Shown here in pieces: positions 62,351 to 64,000 of a stretch of DNA of 64,000 bases. The translations under genes and the position numbers were made by a program. This DNA comes from Prevotellaceae bacterium (GTDB lineage: Bacteria > Bacteroidota > Bacteroidia > Bacteroidales > Muribaculaceae): the NCBI GenBank assembly GCA_021772015.1, contig JAETNS010000004.1, forward strand, positions 62,001-126,000. Reading direction: 5' to 3'. The stretch's first letter is position 1, and every line of letters starts with the position of its first letter. Below the pieces are notes generated by a model. The model searched no databases, was not told the DNA's origin, and saw only the letters and a program-made list of their open reading frames with translations.

Positions 62351-64000
62351 GTGAATATACCCCGATTCTACACCATATGCGTTCTTGTGTCAGCCATCTG
62401 TCCGACAATGTCTCCTATAGGGAGCATCCCGAGAGAAGAGGCTACCGATTCAATCGCAAGGGTTGATTCTATCCTTCTCGCGGAGTTCGACAAGAGGGAG
62501 AAAGCTACAGAGGGGATCAAAGGGAAAGAGCTCGGAGAGGTCGTAGTCACCGCGAGAGAAAGCCGAGGGGTCACATCCGCATCTCTTATCAACCGGCAGG
62601 CGATGGCACATATACAACCGTCAAGTTTCACAGACCTGGTGGAGTTGCTGCCCGGTTTCGTGTCGAAAGATCCTGACATGGGAAAAGCCAATCTAATCAA
62701 CTTGCGTCAGGCACCCCAGGCATCTCCCGATGGTTACGACACCTCATCGCTCGGAACATCCTTTGTGGTTGACGGTGTCCCGGTCAACACATCTGCGGAA
62801 ATGCAAACCACATCCGACGCTAACCGTATCGGCCGGATGACAACAGGAAAAGGGGTCGACATGCGGTCAATCCCGACAGATGATATCGAGAGTGTGGAAA
62901 TCGTCAGAGGAATACCCTCTGTCGAGTATGGGGACCTGACTTCAGGTCTTGTGAAGATCAAACGCAAACAGGGGGTGAGAGCTTTAGAGGCGCGGTTCAA
63001 AGCGGACATGCAGAGCCAACTGTTTTTTGTCGGCAAAGGATTCAAAATGCCGATCGAGGGGTGGAGCATGAATCTATCCGCCGACTATCTCGACGCAAAG
63101 ATAGATCCGCGCGACAACCGCGAGAACTTCAAACGCGCGTCATTTTCAATCCGGAGCAATCTCAACCGCGATATCAGAGGACTGCAACTTGTATGGGATG
63201 CTTCGATAAATTACACCGGGACTTTCGAACGCGACAAGAACGATCCCGATCTTACGGTGAACAACACCATCGATTACTATACCAGCGATATCAACAGTGT
63301 GTCCTGGAACAACACACTGCTGATCCGTCCGCAACAAAACCGCTTTTTCAATTCCGCGAGTCTGACCACGGGAGTTAGCTACGCCTATGAGCATCTGCGT
63401 CAGCAGAAAACCGTGGCCTCCTCGCGGCTCTATCCGCTGCCGGTGTCTACTACTCCGGGAGACAATTATGTCGGCTATCTGCCGATGTTGTATTTGGCCG
63501 ACTTCGATGTCTACGGAAAGCCGTTCTCGGCGTTTGTCAAGCTTGCATCCCGTTTCCGCTATCGCTCCGACAGGATTTCCGGATGGCTAAAAGCCGGATT
63601 GGAATACACCATAGCGAAAAACTTCGGCGAAGGTCAGGTCTACGACCTGTCACATCCTCTGACCGCCGGCAATACTTCGCGTCCGCGCCCTTTCAACGAT
63701 ATCCCCGCCATTCAGCAATTGTCGGCATACATCGAGAATGAATCGGAGATAAATGTTGGAGACCATACTCTCCATCTTCAGGCGGGACTGCGCGAAAGCC
63801 AACTTGTCGGACTCGACGGGGGCTATTTCCTTTCATGGAGACCGTATTTCGATCCGCGAGTCAACCTGAAATGGACTCTCCCCTATATGACGGTTGCCGG
63901 AGAACCGATGGTGTTTGAGGTCGGAGCAGGTACAGGATTACACACAAAGATGCCTGTTGCAGCCTACCTTTTCCCGGATCTGCTGTTCACAGACGAGGTG
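62351..64000 (+). CDS. TonB-dependent receptor (3' partial, GTG start)
   Basis: 550 codons without a stop to the window end. The frame's first possible start is GTG 62351 (an in-frame TAA lies at 62336); it yields a signal-peptide-like MNIPRFYTICVLVSAICPTM. The plug follows: ELGEVVVTARESRGVTSASL, FTDLVELLPGFVSKDPDMGK, FVVDGVPVNTSAEMQ, and SIPTDDIESVEIVRGIPSVEYGDLTSGLVKIK. The rest is barrel strands. No N-terminal carboxypeptidase-like domain. Promoter and terminator separate it from the DUF4493 genes, so it is a neighbouring unit rather than the same operon, though the two could work together at the surface. Confidence 0.88.
   Translation, partial: MNIPRFYTICVLVSAICPTMSPIGSIPREEATDSIARVDSILLAEFDKREKATEGIKGKELGEVVVTARESRGVTSASLINRQAMAHIQPSSFTDLVELLPGFVSKDPDMGKANLINLRQAPQASPDGYDTSSLGTSFVVDGVPVNTSAEMQTTSDANRIGRMTTGKGVDMRSIPTDDIESVEIVRGIPSVEYGDLTSGLVKIKRKQGVRALEARFKADMQSQLFFVGKGFKMPIEGWSMNLSADYLDAKIDPRDNRENFKRASFSIRSNLNRDIRGLQLVWDASINYTGTFERDKNDPDLTVNNTIDYYTSDINSVSWNNTLLIRPQQNRFFNSASLTTGVSYAYEHLRQQKTVASSRLYPLPVSTTPGDNYVGYLPMLYLADFDVYGKPFSAFVKLASRFRYRSDRISGWLKAGLEYTIAKNFGEGQVYDLSHPLTAGNTSRPRPFNDIPAIQQLSAYIENESEINVGDHTLHLQAGLRESQLVGLDGGYFLSWRPYFDPRVNLKWTLPYMTVAGEPMVFEVGAGTGLHTKMPVAAYLFPDLLFTDEV

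Noticed and set aside
63061-63590. Two plus-strand open frames at the right end
   Set aside because: They are out-of-frame shadows of the TonB receptor frame that runs open from 62351 to the window end.

Overview
The window looks like chromosomal DNA of a gut member of the Bacteroidales, most likely family Muribaculaceae (inference). The evidence is the Bacteroidota promoter grammar seen repeatedly on both strands (a -7 box TAnnTTTG, several times with a -33 TTTG box 19-20 bp upstream), many lipoproteins with Bacteroidota-type lipoboxes, three TonB-dependent receptors, DUF4249 and DUF4493/PCMD surface proteins, a class III fructose-1,6-bisphosphatase, membrane-bound TPR/HTH regulators, and tRNA genes without encoded CCA. 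I see no CRISPR array, integrase, transposase or prophage structural genes.

Layout. 1-9.4 kb: 3' end of a Pif1-like helicase with a TPR tail, superoxide dismutase, valS, a lipoprotein S9 peptidase and groES-groEL. 9.4-14 kb: an accessory locus with two lipoprotein genes on the minus strand, one of which resembles leukocidin/Vibrio-cytolysin-type beta-barrel pore formers, divergent from a membrane TPR/AraC regulator. 14-16.6 kb: a sialate-O-acetylesterase-like esterase plus a GH5 lipoprotein. 16.7-29.3 kb: tRNA-Gly, a small lipoprotein, fbp, tsaC, a polyprenyl-phosphate sugar transferase, a ClC channel, a putative unannotated ncRNA, tcdA and carAB. 29.4-35.8 kb: a YjbR-like protein, then a minus-strand run (nucleoside permease, rsmE, kdsA, TPR protein), then an AI-2E/PerM family membrane protein. 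35.9-48.4 kb: a TonB receptor with a partner lipoprotein, a rubredoxin-first rubrerythrin, an unannotated small transcription unit, a TnpR-passenger-like protein, a Tat-type dipeptide epimerase, a TonB receptor/DUF4249 pair and a lipoprotein HTH regulator. 48.5-55.7 kb: tRNA-Gln followed at once by a phage-associated small protein, Lrp/AsnC, GNAT, ZnuA-like and ZnuC-like proteins without a permease, a two-domain parvulin and a DEAD-box helicase. 55.9-64 kb: three tandem DUF4493 lipoproteins (two with C-terminal PCMD domains), then a TonB receptor that starts at GTG and runs off the window.

The genes fall into housekeeping blocks (translation, proteostasis, tRNA t6A/ct6A, pyrimidine/arginine precursor, KDO) and envelope blocks made of outer-membrane receptors and surface lipoproteins. 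Best leads for undescribed biology are the pore-former-like lipoprotein locus (9.5-13.9 kb), the minus-strand ncRNA at 23.63-23.86 kb, the small transcription unit at 41.57-41.98 kb, and the DUF4493/PCMD cluster. Several long open frames are antisense shadows or run through promoters; starts were corrected for valS, fbp, tsaC, carA, the TPR protein and the pore-former-like gene.
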